5,746 bases of DNA from an uncultured Alphaproteobacteria bacterium (GTDB taxonomy: Bacteria > Pseudomonadota > Alphaproteobacteria > Rhizobiales > Hyphomicrobiaceae): NCBI GenBank assembly GCA_937950105.1, contig CALFEM010000079.1, forward strand, positions 1 through 5,746, given 5' to 3'. The number at the start of each line of letters is the position of its first letter. The first letter of the stretch is position 1. Position numbers and translations under genes: made by a program. The notes under the pieces are model-generated. The model was not told where the DNA came from. It did no database searches and was given only the letters and a program-made list of their open reading frames with translations. Below, piece by piece: positions 5,432 through 5,746 of the stretch.

Positions 5432-5632
5432 CTAGCCAGCGCGTTCCGGCCGGAATGTGTGAACCGGGTTACGCCAATCGATCCCATCGAGCATGTAGGC
5501 GAGTTGTGAGGCTGAAATGGCAACGCTGCCGTTGCTCGCAGATGGCCAGATATAACGTCCGCGCTCCAGTCTCTTGGCGTAGAGCGACAGCCCGAGGCCA
5601 TCGTGCCAGAGGATCTTGATCAGATCGCCCCT
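5432..5632 (-). pseudogene. tnpB: IS66 TnpB (orfB), C-terminal fragment
   Basis: Sixty-six codons and a TAG stop (5432-5434) give the typical end of the IS66 accessory protein TnpB: RGDLIKILWHDGLGLSLYAK, RLERGRYIWP, then LAYMLDGIDWRNPVHTFRPE. Family members usually have about 115 residues, so roughly the first half is absent. Upstream of the RGD the frame meets a stop and the sequence becomes an IS630-type transposase end, at a TA dinucleotide (5632-5633). TnpB is required for IS66 transposition, though its biochemical role is unclear. Confidence 0.87.
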
Positions 5633-5633
5633 A

Positions 5634-5746
5634 GAGCAGATTCAGACTGACCGTACATAACCTGAGTTGCGGAGATAGTTTCGGCATTCGCCGGGTTCGA
5701 ATGCGGTGACGAGCTGGCCGATGGCGGTCCAGAGGGCGGCGACGGA
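5634..5746 (-). mobile_element. IS630-family element, one end
   Basis: The element enters from the right edge, with its transposase pointing left and stopping 8 bases before its presumed end. IS630/Tc1-type elements insert at TA and duplicate it, and the junction with tnpB falls at ctag (5631-5634), which fits. The first bases inward, gagcagattcagactgaccg, are the candidate terminal repeat. The partner end lies outside the window, so the repeat is not verified. Confidence 0.6.
5642..5746 (-). CDS. IS630-family transposase, C-terminal part (runs off the window)
   Basis: Thirty-four codons plus TGA (5642-5644) read VAALWTAIGQLVTAFEPGEC, then RNYLRNSGYVRSV. This matches the characteristic C-terminus of IS630-type DDE transposases (ALW..IG.LL..F.P.EC.NY....GY). 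The catalytic region would lie beyond base 5746, so it cannot be said whether the gene is intact. Being open to the window edge and ending close to a plausible element end, it may be a complete insertion. Confidence 0.78.
   Translation of the reverse strand, partial: SVAALWTAIGQLVTAFEPGECRNYLRNSGYVRSV

Larger units (their letters stand above)
5201..5633 (-). mobile_element. IS66-family insertion sequence remnant
   Basis: The end of tnpB and the start of tnpC lie in their normal order and spacing on the minus strand, so this is a contiguous slice from the middle of one IS66 element. It is cut on the tnpC side at about 5200 by the IS1595 fragment and on the tnpB side at about 5633 by an IS630-family end. 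Neither IS66 terminal repeat is in the window. The rest of tnpB may lie beyond base 5746. Confidence 0.8.

Overview
The window is GC-rich, with codon use, TTG starts and gene families typical of an alphaproteobacterium. A Rhizobiales such as Bradyrhizobium is the best guess, inferred from style and family content rather than from a marker gene. It is an accessory region: a toxin-antitoxin pair, a duplicated hypothetical gene, a phage-like DNA methyltransferase cassette and a pile of broken insertion sequences. There is no rRNA, tRNA, CRISPR array or housekeeping gene.

Left edge (1-352). The first 45 bases are not biological. They are the tail of an Illumina TruSeq index adapter, so this is the raw end of a contig. 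Next come a possible 18-codon start of a leftward gene (46-100) and an intergenic stretch with a degenerate 11-bp phased repeat array (162-250).

Toxin-antitoxin module (353-1200, minus strand). A DUF1778 ribbon-helix-helix antitoxin is followed, with a 4-base start/stop overlap, by a GNAT acetyltransferase toxin. A perfect 7-bp inverted repeat lies inside the apparent promoter, as expected for autorepression. The promoter spacing suggests a leaderless message.

Duplicated gene (1246-2487, plus strand). A 238-aa protein of unknown function is preceded by a truncated copy of its first 90 codons, and both copies carry similar leaders. The copies differ mostly at silent positions, so the paralogue probably diverged under selection before it was broken.

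Methyltransferase cassette (2602-4572, plus strand). A DUF5681 protein is followed by a ParB-like/beta-class DNA methyltransferase fusion. No restriction endonuclease is visible, so it looks like an orphan methylase of phage or integrative-element type.

Right edge (4655-5746). Five fragments are packed together: the C-terminal part of a VapC-type PIN toxin, an internal piece of an IS1595-family transposase on the opposite strand, the N-terminus of IS66 TnpC, the C-terminus of IS66 TnpB, and the C-terminus of an IS630-family transposase running off the window. The IS630 element seems to have inserted into tnpB at a TA dinucleotide. One 242-codon minus-strand frame stays open from TnpC, through the antisense of IS1595, into the PIN domain. 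These joins are either old recombination scars or assembly chimeras; the untrimmed adapter makes the second possibility worth testing.
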